A DNA stretch of 64,000 bases, from the NCBI GenBank assembly GCA_964370475.1, contig CAYJJI010000001.1, positions 62,001 through 126,000 on the forward strand, read 5' to 3'. The translations under genes were made by a program, and so were the position numbers. Source of the DNA: CAYJCL01 sp964370475. GTDB lineage: Bacteria; Bacillota_I; Bacilli_A; RF39; UBA660. A model generated the notes under the pieces. That model had not been told where the DNA came from and did not search any database. It saw only the letters and a program-made list of their open reading frames with translations. Of this stretch, positions 41,476 to 51,005 are shown one piece after another. Within the stretch, counting starts at the first letter, position 1. The number at the start of each line of letters is the position of its first letter.

Positions 41476-44130
41476 TTAAGAAATTACTCCCTCTATAAAT
41501 ATCGGTGATGAAGTAACATCTAACCTAACAGTTCCATTATCAACAGAAACAGATTTAGAATTAGAATATATATCAGTAACTGTTACAGATGTACTACTAT
41601 AATTTAATGATATTGTAGTATTTGTAAACGTTGACCAAGCAACGATTACACTTTCATTACTATTCTTCTTTCTAAATTTTACACCTATTAAATTAGGATA
41701 AGTACTAGTATTAGGTTCATATAAAAATTCAACAAACTCTAAATCAGATAATTGATTAGATACTGTATTATAAGATAAGAATGGTAACTTAGCAGCAAGA
41801 GGAGTTAAATAATCATCCCAACTTCTAAGTAATCCAAAATTATGTTCTTCATAAGAACTATTACTTCCATCATTAATTAAATCATACCAAAATATCTTAT
41901 CTACTCCAGCAGCAGTACCTAAAACATAAGTTCTAGCCAAATATTCAGCAGACTGCCTTTCAGTAGCACTATACTGCTTATCAGTAACTGGCCATCCTAT
42001 TTCAGTAACCCATATTGGTAAGACAGCTCCATAATCACTCATAATATTTCTTAACTCATTAATTGATTTATAAAAAGTTCCATACTCCGGTACTGTAGAA
42101 TAAGGATGGTATGATACCGCATCCATATAATTAAGAGCACCAGCTTCTAAAACATCCCTAAACCATGTCTCAGGAACCTCACCGTTCTCCAGTGCCATAG
42201 CTCCACCAATAACAGTAGCGTCAGGAATAATGCTCTTAATAGTAGTATAAGCTACTTCTAAAAGCTCTACATAATCCTCAGGAGGTCTATTAGTAGTATT
42301 AAACCAAGATAAGTTATATTCATTCCAAATTTCAAAATGACTAACTCTACCTTTAAAATGAGTAACAACTTCAGTTATATAAGCTTCAAAAGCAGCTAAA
42401 CCTTCAACAGAATAAGGAGGTCCCCCATCATCATAAAAAGAATTACCAAAAGCTAATATTAATAATGGCTCAATTCCATCATTAACAGCCGCATTAATAT
42501 ATTCATCAGTAATAGCAGGAATTTCAAGAACTCCTTTTACTTTTTCTACTTCACTCCATCTAACTTCATCTCTTATCCAACCAGTATTTGATACATCTTG
42601 AAGATAAGACTTATCATCTACACTTTGATAAAACCACGGAAGTCCATAATGAGTACAAACTCCAAAAATACTATCTTCATTATGAGTATCATCATAAAAA
42701 GGCATTACACTAAATAAAGAAGAATCTAACTCTCCATCACTACCCTTAATATCAAACTTAATTTCATAAGAGCTATTTTTATCAATTTCAGTAGAAATTG
42801 TAAAGTTCTGCGTAGCACTAGTTTTCATATCAATTTCTTCACTACTAGTATATATAATTTCATCAGTAGATAAATCCACTATCGAATAATTTAATTTACC
42901 ATCAGTAGGAACAATTTCCATTTTTTTAACACTTTGAACAGAAACATTTCTAACACTTAAAGTTTGCGGAAAAGCATATTCTCTACCAGTAACAGTATTA
43001 TTAATAGCAAAATCATATCCATATAAAGCATTAGTAAAAGCAGTATTTTCCAAAATAAATGTAATAGACTTCCACTCCATAGTATTTTGTAAAACAATCG
43101 CCTCACTCGCTCTATTATTATCTTGATTAACCTCTAAATCTAAACTAACAACACCATTAGTTAAAGAATTAGCATCAATTATATTACCAACACCACTAGT
43201 AGTAGCACTAGCTTTATAAAGTAAAGAATTATAAAGAATATTAAAACTTCCCGTACCAGAATCTAAATATTCAACAGTTACCTCTACCTCAGAATGATCT
43301 TCTAAAACATAATCAGAAGATACATCAAATAACATATAATGTATTCCAGTAGCAGGATTCATTACCCAAGGATCACTATCATTTTTAGATATAGGAACAA
43401 CAGTATAATCCAGCATCGCATAATTAACTTTATCCATTCCAACAAACGTTGTTTGATCACCATCTACAGATGAATTAGCAACACTTCCAACTATGTCAAT
43501 CTGATTATAACTACTGCCTTGTAATAAAAATTTAGCATTCAATGATTTTGAAGCATTAGCAACTTGATCACCTTCTACATCCAAATAAACTAGTTCAGCA
43601 ATCCAATTATGAGTAGTATTATTTTTACCACTAATTACATAATCACTTGCTACTTCAACAAGCCCAGAAAAAGTAGTTATATCATAACCAACACTCTCTC
43701 CATAACTAACTTGAGTAAGTCCTTCTAAAATAACCCTACTTCCATTATTATCATAAATATTTAAAACCACTTCAGCTGCCTTAGAAGCAGTAGTATATGT
43801 AAATTGATTCTCCATCACATAAAAATAAACATTATACTCCTCAGTCGCACTAGCAACCTCAGAACCAAGAGCCAACGAAACACTAGCACTAATATTATCT
43901 TTAATACTATATCCATTATCACCTTGATTATCTTGATCAACTTTAAAATTAATTTCTTCTCTATTACTAAAAATCAAATTAACACCTTGAGTACTACTAA
44001 TTAAAGTATTACTAAGTATAGAAATAGAATAAGAAATATTAAAATAAACACAAGGTATAGCAATTAATATTGTCAACAATATACATGCTATACCTGCAAA
44101 TCTTTTCTCATTATATTTATTGAAGTTCAT
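41476..44130 (-). CDS. Membrane-anchored clan GH-A glycoside hydrolase
   Basis: An 884-residue protein with an N-terminal membrane anchor (about 12-36), roughly 450 residues of beta-sandwich modules, and a C-terminal TIM barrel (about 500-800). Acid/base Glu is in HFEIWNEYNLSW and the nucleophile Glu in PIWVTEIGWPV, the pattern of GH39/GH5-type retaining enzymes; a small beta domain ends the protein. It likely acts on a polysaccharide outside the cell, perhaps its own capsule or dietary glycan. Substrate unknown. Monocistronic, AGGTGATGAT before the ATG. Confidence 0.82.
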   Translation of the reverse strand: MNFNKYNEKRFAGIACILLTILIAIPCVYFNISYSISILSNTLISSTQGVNLIFSNREEINFKVDQDNQGDNGYSIKDNISASVSLALGSEVASATEEYNVYFYVMENQFTYTTASKAAEVVLNIYDNNGSRVILEGLTQVSYGESVGYDITTFSGLVEVASDYVISGKNNTTHNWIAELVYLDVEGDQVANASKSLNAKFLLQGSSYNQIDIVGSVANSSVDGDQTTFVGMDKVNYAMLDYTVVPISKNDSDPWVMNPATGIHYMLFDVSSDYVLEDHSEVEVTVEYLDSGTGSFNILYNSLLYKASATTSGVGNIIDANSLTNGVVSLDLEVNQDNNRASEAIVLQNTMEWKSITFILENTAFTNALYGYDFAINNTVTGREYAFPQTLSVRNVSVQSVKKMEIVPTDGKLNYSIVDLSTDEIIYTSSEEIDMKTSATQNFTISTEIDKNSSYEIKFDIKGSDGELDSSLFSVMPFYDDTHNEDSIFGVCTHYGLPWFYQSVDDKSYLQDVSNTGWIRDEVRWSEVEKVKGVLEIPAITDEYINAAVNDGIEPLLILAFGNSFYDDGGPPYSVEGLAAFEAYITEVVTHFKGRVSHFEIWNEYNLSWFNTTNRPPEDYVELLEVAYTTIKSIIPDATVIGGAMALENGEVPETWFRDVLEAGALNYMDAVSYHPYSTVPEYGTFYKSINELRNIMSDYGAVLPIWVTEIGWPVTDKQYSATERQSAEYLARTYVLGTAAGVDKIFWYDLINDGSNSSYEEHNFGLLRSWDDYLTPLAAKLPFLSYNTVSNQLSDLEFVEFLYEPNTSTYPNLIGVKFRKKNSNESVIVAWSTFTNTTISLNYSSTSVTVTDIYSNSKSVSVDNGTVRLDVTSSPIFIEGVIS

Positions 44131-44185
44131 ATCATCACCTACTATAAAACTTTACCACATATTAGCTCATATTTCAACCAACCAC

Positions 44186-44212
44186 AAAAAAAAGAAATGA
44201 TTTATCATTTCT
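44186..44212 (-). terminator. Intrinsic terminator after the thioredoxin-like gene
   Basis: Stem AGAAATGA / TCATTTCT with TTTA loop (44193-44212), eight Ts on the minus strand. Confidence 0.85.
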
Positions 44213-44215
44213 AAA

Positions 44216-44728
44216 TTACTCTACGCTTAAAAACCAATCTTTTAAGGTCTCTTCAGTTTCAACACCAATTAAACCACTATCAACAGTTTCACCATCAATT
44301 TTCAATAACGTCGGAACCGTTTCAATAGAAAATCTATTACCTAACGCTTCTTTATGAATATCATCAAGTAAATTACTTTCAATATAATATATTTCTCTAT
44401 CTAACTCAGTTAACACTATATCTAATGACATCTTAAGCTGCGCACAATAAAAACAAGTAGTACTACTAATTAAGACATAAACACTATCATCACTAGGTAA
44501 CATAGCATCTAATTCCTTATAGTCTATTCTATTTAAAGTATCATAATTCTCAGACTCATACTCCAATTCATCTATATCTTCTCCAGTTATTATTGAACCA
44601 CTTTCACTTTCATAACCATCATATTTACTAGCATATTTATTATATTCTACTATTCCATAAGTAATACTACTAATTAATAAAACTAAACCTATTACATATA
44701 AAATAATACTAAATTTACTTTTTTTCAT
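44216..44728 (-). CDS. Membrane-anchored thioredoxin-like protein
   Basis: A 170-residue protein with a membrane helix (about 7-27) and a thioredoxin fold outside. The active-site motif is STTCFYCAQLK, and the cis-Pro loop is FSIETVPTLLKIDG. It could act as a thiol oxidoreductase on exported proteins such as the Cys-rich pilin or surface proteins here, but this is inference. It is two bases after the amidase-like gene and ends the operon with a strong terminator. Confidence 0.82.
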   Translation of the reverse strand: MKKSKFSIILYVIGLVLLISSITYGIVEYNKYASKYDGYESESGSIITGEDIDELEYESENYDTLNRIDYKELDAMLPSDDSVYVLISSTTCFYCAQLKMSLDIVLTELDREIYYIESNLLDDIHKEALGNRFSIETVPTLLKIDGETVDSGLIGVETEETLKDWFLSVE

Positions 44729-44730
44729 CT

Positions 44731-46422
44731 TTACTCCTCATTCATTTGATAATACGAAATTAATGTATCTCCCATATTATAAGCTATTTTCTTTTTATTT
44801 TCCACAACCCATAATGCATCTTCATAATAATCATGAAAAGCAATTTCAATCAATATTCCAAACTTAATATTAGCCTTATTTACTTCTCCTAAAGACCCTT
44901 CTGCATACTTAACACCCCTATCAGTATAAACACTTTGATAAGGATATATATCATACAAATTATCATACATTAATCTAGCAATACTAAGTGCAGGTGATAA
45001 TTCCTCATGGACAAATATTTCCATTCCCTGAACATCATGATTAGTACTTCCATTAGTATGAATAGCTAAATGTAAATCACTTCCAACATTTCTACTTTCA
45101 TTCAACCATACACTCATATCAGCATTAGGATTATTTCTATATACTATAAATCCATTATCAATCAAATAATCTTCCAAATAATCCGTTATTTCATGAGTAA
45201 TTAACATTTCATTATAATATCCAACTTCCTTAACGCCAAGGTTTCCATATTGATTACTAGGACTTAAATATATAACAGGTTTATCACTACCAACAGAAAT
45301 ATCATAAGTACTAATAACACTATTAATATAATTTTTCTTATAAGCAACAGTTTTCAAAACCATTCCATCATTTACTAATATAGGACTTTCATATATTTTA
45401 CCATCAATTGGATTAGTTCCATCAACACTATAATAAATAGTTGCATCTTCAGTATGCGTATCTAAACTAATTAAAGTTCCATCATCAATATTGGTATAAT
45501 CATAATTAATAGTAACTGGTAAGACTTCTAGTTTCTCTCCTATATTAAGCGAAATACGATCAGTCTTAGAAAGTTCTGCCATATCCATATATTGAGCTAC
45601 TAACTCTAATTCATAACTAGTATTAGGATTAAAATAACTACTAGGAATTAAAACTTTACCATTAACTCCCTCAACACTACCAACTAATTTATTACTCTCA
45701 TAAATATATACTTTATAACTAGTAGCATTCTCACCACCATAATATTTCACTAAGATATCATCATAATAAAAAGTATCATTATCTCCAGGACTCAATATTA
45801 CAACGTCATCAACTAATAAAGGATCAATATATAAGTTATGAGAATCAACGACAACATTCTTCGAATTTTCTATCATCGCAATAACTCTACCCTTATAACC
45901 ATCAACCACACTATAGTCAATACTTATAGTATCATCATCAATATTCTCTTTAAAAATAGTAATATTATTGTGCATTAAATGCAAATGATATTCATCATTA
46001 TTACCAAGAAAATCAAGTTCTATTTCATGGTTCTCTAAAATAACATTTTCACTTGATTCATCAAAAGAAATTCTATCATTAACATAACTAAATATTTCAC
46101 TACTTAGCTCAATATCTTCGTTATAACCAACTACTTTTATATAAATTTCTTGCTCATAATCAAGCATTAATTTACTAATGTCTATTCTATTAGTATCACT
46201 AATATTTTCATATAACAAATTATTATATTCATCATGTATAAATACCTGATAGTTACTAATTTTATCATTAAGATTAGTAACTACAGTCAACTTACCATCT
46301 AACTCCTCAACAAACAAAATTTCTACATTAGAAACTTTAGAACTATAAGATATTCCTCTTACAATCAAAAAAGAAGATAATAAAACTATCATTACTAAAC
46401 AATATATAATCTTCTTTTTCAT
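44731..46422 (-). CDS. Amidase_3-like cell wall hydrolase with beta modules
   Basis: The 563-residue protein has an N-terminal anchor or signal (about 5-25), several beta modules, a chitobiase-like C-type repeat (YYSVDGTNPIDGKIYESP), and a C-terminal N-acetylmuramoyl-L-alanine amidase-3 fold (YLSPSNQYGN, LHLAIHTNGS, GILIEIAFHDY). The usual first zinc ligand in DPGHGG is replaced by SPSNQ, while the second His (AIHTN) and the late Glu (IEIAFH) remain. Activity may therefore be altered. Upstream of the thioredoxin-like gene, downstream of the ABC pair. Confidence 0.75.
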   Translation of the reverse strand: MKKKIIYCLVMIVLLSSFLIVRGISYSSKVSNVEILFVEELDGKLTVVTNLNDKISNYQVFIHDEYNNLLYENISDTNRIDISKLMLDYEQEIYIKVVGYNEDIELSSEIFSYVNDRISFDESSENVILENHEIELDFLGNNDEYHLHLMHNNITIFKENIDDDTISIDYSVVDGYKGRVIAMIENSKNVVVDSHNLYIDPLLVDDVVILSPGDNDTFYYDDILVKYYGGENATSYKVYIYESNKLVGSVEGVNGKVLIPSSYFNPNTSYELELVAQYMDMAELSKTDRISLNIGEKLEVLPVTINYDYTNIDDGTLISLDTHTEDATIYYSVDGTNPIDGKIYESPILVNDGMVLKTVAYKKNYINSVISTYDISVGSDKPVIYLSPSNQYGNLGVKEVGYYNEMLITHEITDYLEDYLIDNGFIVYRNNPNADMSVWLNESRNVGSDLHLAIHTNGSTNHDVQGMEIFVHEELSPALSIARLMYDNLYDIYPYQSVYTDRGVKYAEGSLGEVNKANIKFGILIEIAFHDYYEDALWVVENKKKIAYNMGDTLISYYQMNEE

Positions 46423-46434
46423 TTACTTCACTTC

Positions 46435-47742
46435 CTAATCTTTTTGCTTTATTGATTTAAAAATTTTCTTCCATAAATCCTTAGAACTATAATTTAATAT
46501 TCCTACTTTATACACTCTAATTCCATATTTAAATAATAAATAACAAGTTCCTATTAACAATAAATTAGATATTATTAAATCTATAATCGTAGTTTGATCT
46601 AATAAATATATAATAGGTGCTACTAAAGCAGATATAAATGGTATATAAGATATTACCTTAATAAAGATTGCCCCATCAAATACCGAAGCCATAATTCCTA
46701 TATAATATCCTGCTAACAAGATAAACATTAAAGGAGCTTGTAATTGTTGGTAATCTTCAATACTAGTAGTCATCGATGCTAAAATACCCGCCAAAAGCGC
46801 ATAAGCAAAAAAACTAATTACTAATAATATAACTATAAAAGGTAATGCTACTAATAAAGAATCTAATACTCCACTAGAACTTAAACTATCAAACATTGAA
46901 GATGTATCAATTCCTATACTAGATCCATCACTTATAAACCCTCTAGATATATAACCAAGACCACTATATATAAATAACAATCCCGATTGAATAATAACAA
47001 ACCCCGTAGATGAAACTATCTTAGTTAAAAAATGTATTTTAGGAGGAACATTAGATATAATAATTTCCATCCCTCTAGTAGTTTTCTCATCATTAATTTC
47101 TGCACCAATCATTTGCACTAATAAAACTACTAACACAAAGAAAGGAATCAAAAATACAATTAATAATCCACTAGATAATATATCTTTAGCCTCAGCAAAC
47201 TCATCCAATTCTGGATTAACAAACTCTTCATTAACAACAATTGGATTTAAAACACTAGCTAACTCATCTGGTGATATAGTACTATTTAAAAGTGCATATT
47301 CACTCTTAACATTATTAAGAGCAGCATTATATAATTGCATAGTAACTACATCAAGTGGATCATAACTAGTTATATCAGCTTCCACAAAATTATCTTCACT
47401 TAAATTAATTTCAATAATTGTAAAATCAGTTTCCTCTTCCAAATCTTTTTTTAAAGATTCAATACTATCTTCACTATTAATTATTTTATAATCTTTTAAA
47501 TCTAAAGCAGTTTCATTTACTAATTTCAAATTACTTTCAAAACTATCATAAACTCCAACATTATCAACTACATAAACAACAGTTTCTTCAGTAAAATCTC
47601 CACCAAATGATTTAATAATAGTATCAATATTAAAAGCCGCAACAACTAAAACTAATAACAAAATATTAACAGCCTTAAACCATTTAGTTCCAATCTTTTT
47701 ATTTAAACTTTGTTTAATTAAAAACTTTATTTTATTTTTCAT
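46435..47742 (-). CDS. ABC-2 type transporter permease (NatB-like)
   Basis: A 435-residue permease with one N-terminal helix (about 22-40), a large extracytoplasmic domain (45-185), then five or six helices including EINDEKTTRGMEIIISNVPP, the coupling region typical of NatB/YhaP exporters. Together with the ATPase it probably exports a small ion, drug or peptide. AGGTGAA selects ATG 47742; a GTG three codons upstream is less likely. Its start overlaps the end of the ATPase gene by 11 bases. Confidence 0.82.
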   Translation of the reverse strand: MKNKIKFLIKQSLNKKIGTKWFKAVNILLLVLVVAAFNIDTIIKSFGGDFTEETVVYVVDNVGVYDSFESNLKLVNETALDLKDYKIINSEDSIESLKKDLEEETDFTIIEINLSEDNFVEADITSYDPLDVVTMQLYNAALNNVKSEYALLNSTISPDELASVLNPIVVNEEFVNPELDEFAEAKDILSSGLLIVFLIPFFVLVVLLVQMIGAEINDEKTTRGMEIIISNVPPKIHFLTKIVSSTGFVIIQSGLLFIYSGLGYISRGFISDGSSIGIDTSSMFDSLSSSGVLDSLLVALPFIVILLVISFFAYALLAGILASMTTSIEDYQQLQAPLMFILLAGYYIGIMASVFDGAIFIKVISYIPFISALVAPIIYLLDQTTIIDLIISNLLLIGTCYLLFKYGIRVYKVGILNYSSKDLWKKIFKSIKQKD

Positions 47743-48631
47743 AAGATTCACCTACTTTACTAACAAATATCTCATTTAAGGAAGGTTCTTCTACCATGAA
47801 TTTTGTAATATTATCAAACTTTTTAATAACATTAAAGATACTAGATACAAAACTATCATCTTCTATTTTAATAACATAGTCATCTCCAACTTTTAAAACA
47901 CTTAAAACGCCTTTTAAACTCTCAAGTTTTAAAACATCTATATCACCATTAACAACAATATTCTTTTTACGATATTGTTTTTTAATATCTTTAATACTTC
48001 CACTAAGAACACTCTTACCCTTTAATAAAACAACTAACTTCTCACAAAAAAGTTCAACATGTTCCATTCTATGAGAAGAAAATATTATCATGCTTCCCTT
48101 ATTCTTATACTCGTTAATAATATCCATAAACAAATCCACATTTATTGGATCCAATCCACTAAAAGGTTCATCTAAAATCAATAACTTTGGTTCATTTATA
48201 ATCGCAGTTATAAACTGAATTTTCTGTTGATTTCCCTTACTTAATTCTTTTATTTTTCTATCTTTATATTCAGGTATTTTAAATTTAACTAACAAATCAT
48301 CTAGTTTCTCTAAAATCTCTTTTTCACTTAATCCTTTTAAAACTCCATAATATATCACTTGTTCCTTAACCGTTAACTTAGTTAATAAACTTCTCTCCTC
48401 AGTCAAAAAACCAATTTGATCTGTAACAGAATAATCTATATCTTTCCCATTTAAAGTAATAGTACCACTACTCTTATCTAAAAGTCCCATAATCATTCTA
48501 AACGTTGTAGTTTTACCTGCACCATTAACACCCAGCAAACCAAATATTTCACCAGGAGAAACTTTAAAAGATAAATCATCAACAGCTAAAAAATCACCAT
48601 AGTACTTACTAACATTTTCAATCTTTAACAT
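47732..48631 (-). CDS. ABC transporter ATP-binding protein (NatA-like)
   Basis: A 299-residue ATPase with Walker A LLGVNGAGKTTTFRMI, signature LSKGNQQKIQF, Walker B LLILDEPFSGLDP and H-loop FSSHRMEH; a C-terminal DUF4162-like tail is present. The signature (LSKGN) and tail fit YhaQ/NatA-type exporters. AGGAGGA precedes the ATG. It is translated with the permease; the substrate cannot be deduced. Confidence 0.92.
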   Translation of the reverse strand: MLKIENVSKYYGDFLAVDDLSFKVSPGEIFGLLGVNGAGKTTTFRMIMGLLDKSSGTITLNGKDIDYSVTDQIGFLTEERSLLTKLTVKEQVIYYGVLKGLSEKEILEKLDDLLVKFKIPEYKDRKIKELSKGNQQKIQFITAIINEPKLLILDEPFSGLDPINVDLFMDIINEYKNKGSMIIFSSHRMEHVELFCEKLVVLLKGKSVLSGSIKDIKKQYRKKNIVVNGDIDVLKLESLKGVLSVLKVGDDYVIKIEDDSFVSSIFNVIKKFDNITKFMVEEPSLNEIFVSKVGESYEK

Positions 48632-48693
48632 CTAATCCTCCTAATAATAATTATAACACGATTATTTTATTAAATAAACACATTATCTTAAGC

Positions 48694-48722
48694 AAAGAAA
48701 AAATACAATTTAAATTGTATTT
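48694..48722 (-). terminator. Intrinsic terminator of the cyclophilin gene
   Basis: Stem AAATACAATT / AATTGTATTT (48701-48722), followed on the minus strand by TTTTTTC. Overlaps the stop codon. Confidence 0.75.
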
Positions 48723-49314
48723 ATTTAATATTCACAAAATATACTTCCTTAATAACTGGTGCTTCAACAGGAGTTTCACTACCTTCTACTACATCTAAAC
48801 TTGCTATATCATCTACTACATCTATACCAGCAATAACTTCTCCAAAAGCTGCATATAAATCATCAAGATTAGTAGCATTTTCTAAACAAATAAAGAATTG
48901 TGATGAAGCAGAATTCATATCAGCACTTCTTGCCATAGATAAAATACCTTTAGTATGACTAATTTCTCTCTCTATTCCATCATTACGATAAAATTCTCCA
49001 ACAATAGTATTTTCACTACCACCAGAACCATCTCCATTAGGATCTCCACCTTGAATTACAAATTCCTCAACAACTCTATGAATAGTTAATCCATCATAAA
49101 AATCTAAATCAACTAACTTTTGAAAATTTTCAACAGTTAACGGAGCTATTTCAGGATAAAGTTCAATTATAATAGACCCATAGTCCTCAAATTCCATCTT
49201 CACAAAATTAGTTATTTCACTAGTTTCTTCATAAGTAATATCATCAACTTTATTTTGTGAAACACATCCACTCAAAGTTAACATACCTAAAACTAATAAT
49301 ATTATTTTTTTCAT
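48721..49314 (-). CDS. Cyclophilin-type peptidyl-prolyl isomerase lipoprotein
   Basis: The 197-residue protein has a lipoprotein signal with lipobox LSGC (Cys17), a short linker and a cyclophilin domain: DLDFYDGLTIHRVVEEFVIQGGDPNGDG, LSMARSADMNSASSQFFI and YAAFGEVIAGIDVVD (shown in parts). It is lipid-anchored outside and likely helps fold exported proteins. Transcribed divergently from polY; a possible TAGAAT -10 lies near 49345. Confidence 0.92.
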   Translation of the reverse strand: MKKIILLVLGMLTLSGCVSQNKVDDITYEETSEITNFVKMEFEDYGSIIIELYPEIAPLTVENFQKLVDLDFYDGLTIHRVVEEFVIQGGDPNGDGSGGSENTIVGEFYRNDGIEREISHTKGILSMARSADMNSASSQFFICLENATNLDDLYAAFGEVIAGIDVVDDIASLDVVEGSETPVEAPVIKEVYFVNIK

Positions 49315-49414
49315 ATATACTCTCTTCCCTATGTGATTAATTCTACCACTTAAGTAATTGTACCAAATATTTAAAAAAAATCAAAGAAATATTTAAATTT
49401 GTCAAAATTTACCT

Positions 49415-49443
49415 ATTACAAATAACAATTTATTTGCTATAAT
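49415..49443 (+). promoter_or_regulatory. Promoter of polY-yolD
   Basis: ATTACA (49415-49420), 17-bp spacer ending TGC, TATAAT (49438-49443): extended -10 promoter. Confidence 0.65.
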
Positions 49444-49448
49444 TGTAT

Positions 49449-49464
49449 TGAACAAACGTTTGGA
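49449..49464 (+). promoter_or_regulatory. LexA (DinR)-like operator before polY
   Basis: TGAAC-AAAC-GTTTGG just after the -10 box, in the GAAC-N4-GTTC layout of Gram-positive SOS boxes with one half-site mismatch. It overlaps the start of the transcript and abuts GGAGG. The half sites resemble those in the ruvAB promoter. Confidence 0.6.
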
Positions 49465-49470
49465 GGTATT

Positions 49471-50715
49471 ATGAGAAATATATTATGTATTGATTTAAAA
49501 AGCTTCTTCGCATCATGCGAATGCTTAGATAAATTTCTAGACCCATTTACAACTCCATTAGTAGTAGCAAACGAAAAACAAGGTAATGGAGCTATAACTC
49601 TAGCTATAACTCCTTATTTAAAAAATCAAGGAATAAAATCAAGATCAAGACTATATGAAATACCAAAACACATTAAATATATTATAGCTCCTCCAAGAAT
49701 GAGCTTATATGCAAAAAAAAGCTCAGAAGTAATTGGTGTATATTTAGATTTTATAGCTAAAGAAGACATTCATGTTTACTCCATCGATGAAGCCTTCCTA
49801 GATGTAACAGAATACTTAAAAATGTATAAAATGACAGATTACCAATTAGCAGAAACAATATTAAAAACAATCACAAAAAAGACCGGATTAACTGCCACTT
49901 GCGGAATAGGACCAAACTTAGTACTAGCAAAAATAGCTCTAGATACAGACGCTAAAAAATACAAAAACGGAATCACTAAATGGGAACAAAAAGATATAAA
50001 AGAAAAATTATGGCCAATAACCCCTTTATCTAAAATATGGGGTATAGGACCAAAAACAGAAAAAAAACTAAACCAAATAGGAATTTATAAAGTAAAAGAC
50101 CTTGCATTATACGATAAAAATAAACTAAAACAAAAATTTGGTGTTATAGGAATTCAATTATGGGAACATGCCAACGGTATAGATGAATCACGAATCAAAG
50201 ACATGAAAACAATCCCAAAAGAACAATCAATAAGTCATAGCCAAGTATTACTAACAGATTACAATATAAATAATGCCAGATTAATAGTTGAAGAAATGTG
50301 CGATGTTCTAGTAGCTCGTTTAAGAACCTCAAAACAACTAGGTTGTTTAATTGGTTTTGGCCTATCATATTCAATGAATATCGGCGGTGGTTTTAATCAT
50401 CACATAAAACTAGATAATCCAACTGATGATTTAGAAACATTCAAAAATTTAGCTCTAAACTTATATGATCAATATACAAAAGACTTACCAATTAGAAAAA
50501 TAAATCTAAGTATCGGAAGATTATCAAAAAAGGATTCACTACAACTAAATATTTTTGAACCATCAAAAAAAGTAGAAGAAAAAGAAAAATTATTAAAAAC
50601 CGTTGATGACATAAAAATAAAATACGGAAAAAATAGTATCTTAAATGCAACTGCACTACTAAAAGATTCTACAATTAAAGAAAGAAACAAAAAAATAGGA
50701 GGACATAATTCATGA
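49471..50715 (+). CDS. Y-family DNA polymerase (UvrX/YqjW-like)
   Basis: A 414-residue translesion polymerase. Catalytic acidic residues are in LCIDLKSFFASCE and YSIDEAFLDVT; ATCGIGPNLVLAKIALD and the helix-hairpin-helix KIWGIGPKTEKKLNQIG follow, then the little-finger domain and a QLNIF clamp-binding motif near 355. The YolD partner downstream (ATGA overlap) is characteristic of the UvrX/YqjW group rather than DinB. GGAGG precedes the ATG. SOS control is likely from the operator upstream. No phage genes surround it. Confidence 0.92.
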   Translation: MRNILCIDLKSFFASCECLDKFLDPFTTPLVVANEKQGNGAITLAITPYLKNQGIKSRSRLYEIPKHIKYIIAPPRMSLYAKKSSEVIGVYLDFIAKEDIHVYSIDEAFLDVTEYLKMYKMTDYQLAETILKTITKKTGLTATCGIGPNLVLAKIALDTDAKKYKNGITKWEQKDIKEKLWPITPLSKIWGIGPKTEKKLNQIGIYKVKDLALYDKNKLKQKFGVIGIQLWEHANGIDESRIKDMKTIPKEQSISHSQVLLTDYNINNARLIVEEMCDVLVARLRTSKQLGCLIGFGLSYSMNIGGGFNHHIKLDNPTDDLETFKNLALNLYDQYTKDLPIRKINLSIGRLSKKDSLQLNIFEPSKKVEEKEKLLKTVDDIKIKYGKNSILNATALLKDSTIKERNKKIGGHNS

Positions 50716-51005
50716 AATGGAGATCATTCGACGCCGTAATTCCTAGTGAAGAAACACTCATCAACGAAGCAATAAAAAAGACAAGAAAAAAAATGCCCAA
50801 CTTAAGTGAAGAACAAATACAAACAATCGAAAACAATATAACAAACGCTCTAGCAACATCTACACCCATAAATATAATATATTATTATAATCAAGAATAC
50901 TTTAAAATAAAATGTAAAATCAAAAAAATAGATTCTATCACAAAAAAAATAACTCTACACAATGATACAGTTATTTACTTTAAACAAATTATCGAGGTAA
51001 ACTAA
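50712..51005 (+). CDS. YolD-like protein
   Basis: A 97-residue protein with the YolD-like pattern (KWRSFDAVIPSEETL at the N-terminus, INIIYYYNQEYFKIKCKIKKID near the centre). YolD proteins are almost always encoded next to Y-family polymerases in Bacillota and are thought to modulate them, but the mechanism is not established. Its start overlaps the polymerase stop, and its 3' end overlaps the convergent phosphatase gene by 17 bases. Confidence 0.85.
   Translation: MKWRSFDAVIPSEETLINEAIKKTRKKMPNLSEEQIQTIENNITNALATSTPINIIYYYNQEYFKIKCKIKKIDSITKKITLHNDTVIYFKQIIEVN

Noticed and set aside
50469..50869. Minus-strand frames opposite polY and yolD
   Set aside because: They lie inside two well-supported plus-strand genes and resemble no family.
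49471..51005. Prophage remnant (UvrX/YolD pair as in SPbeta)
   Set aside because: No integrase, capsid, lysis or other phage genes are nearby; chromosomal polY-yolD pairs are common in Bacillota.
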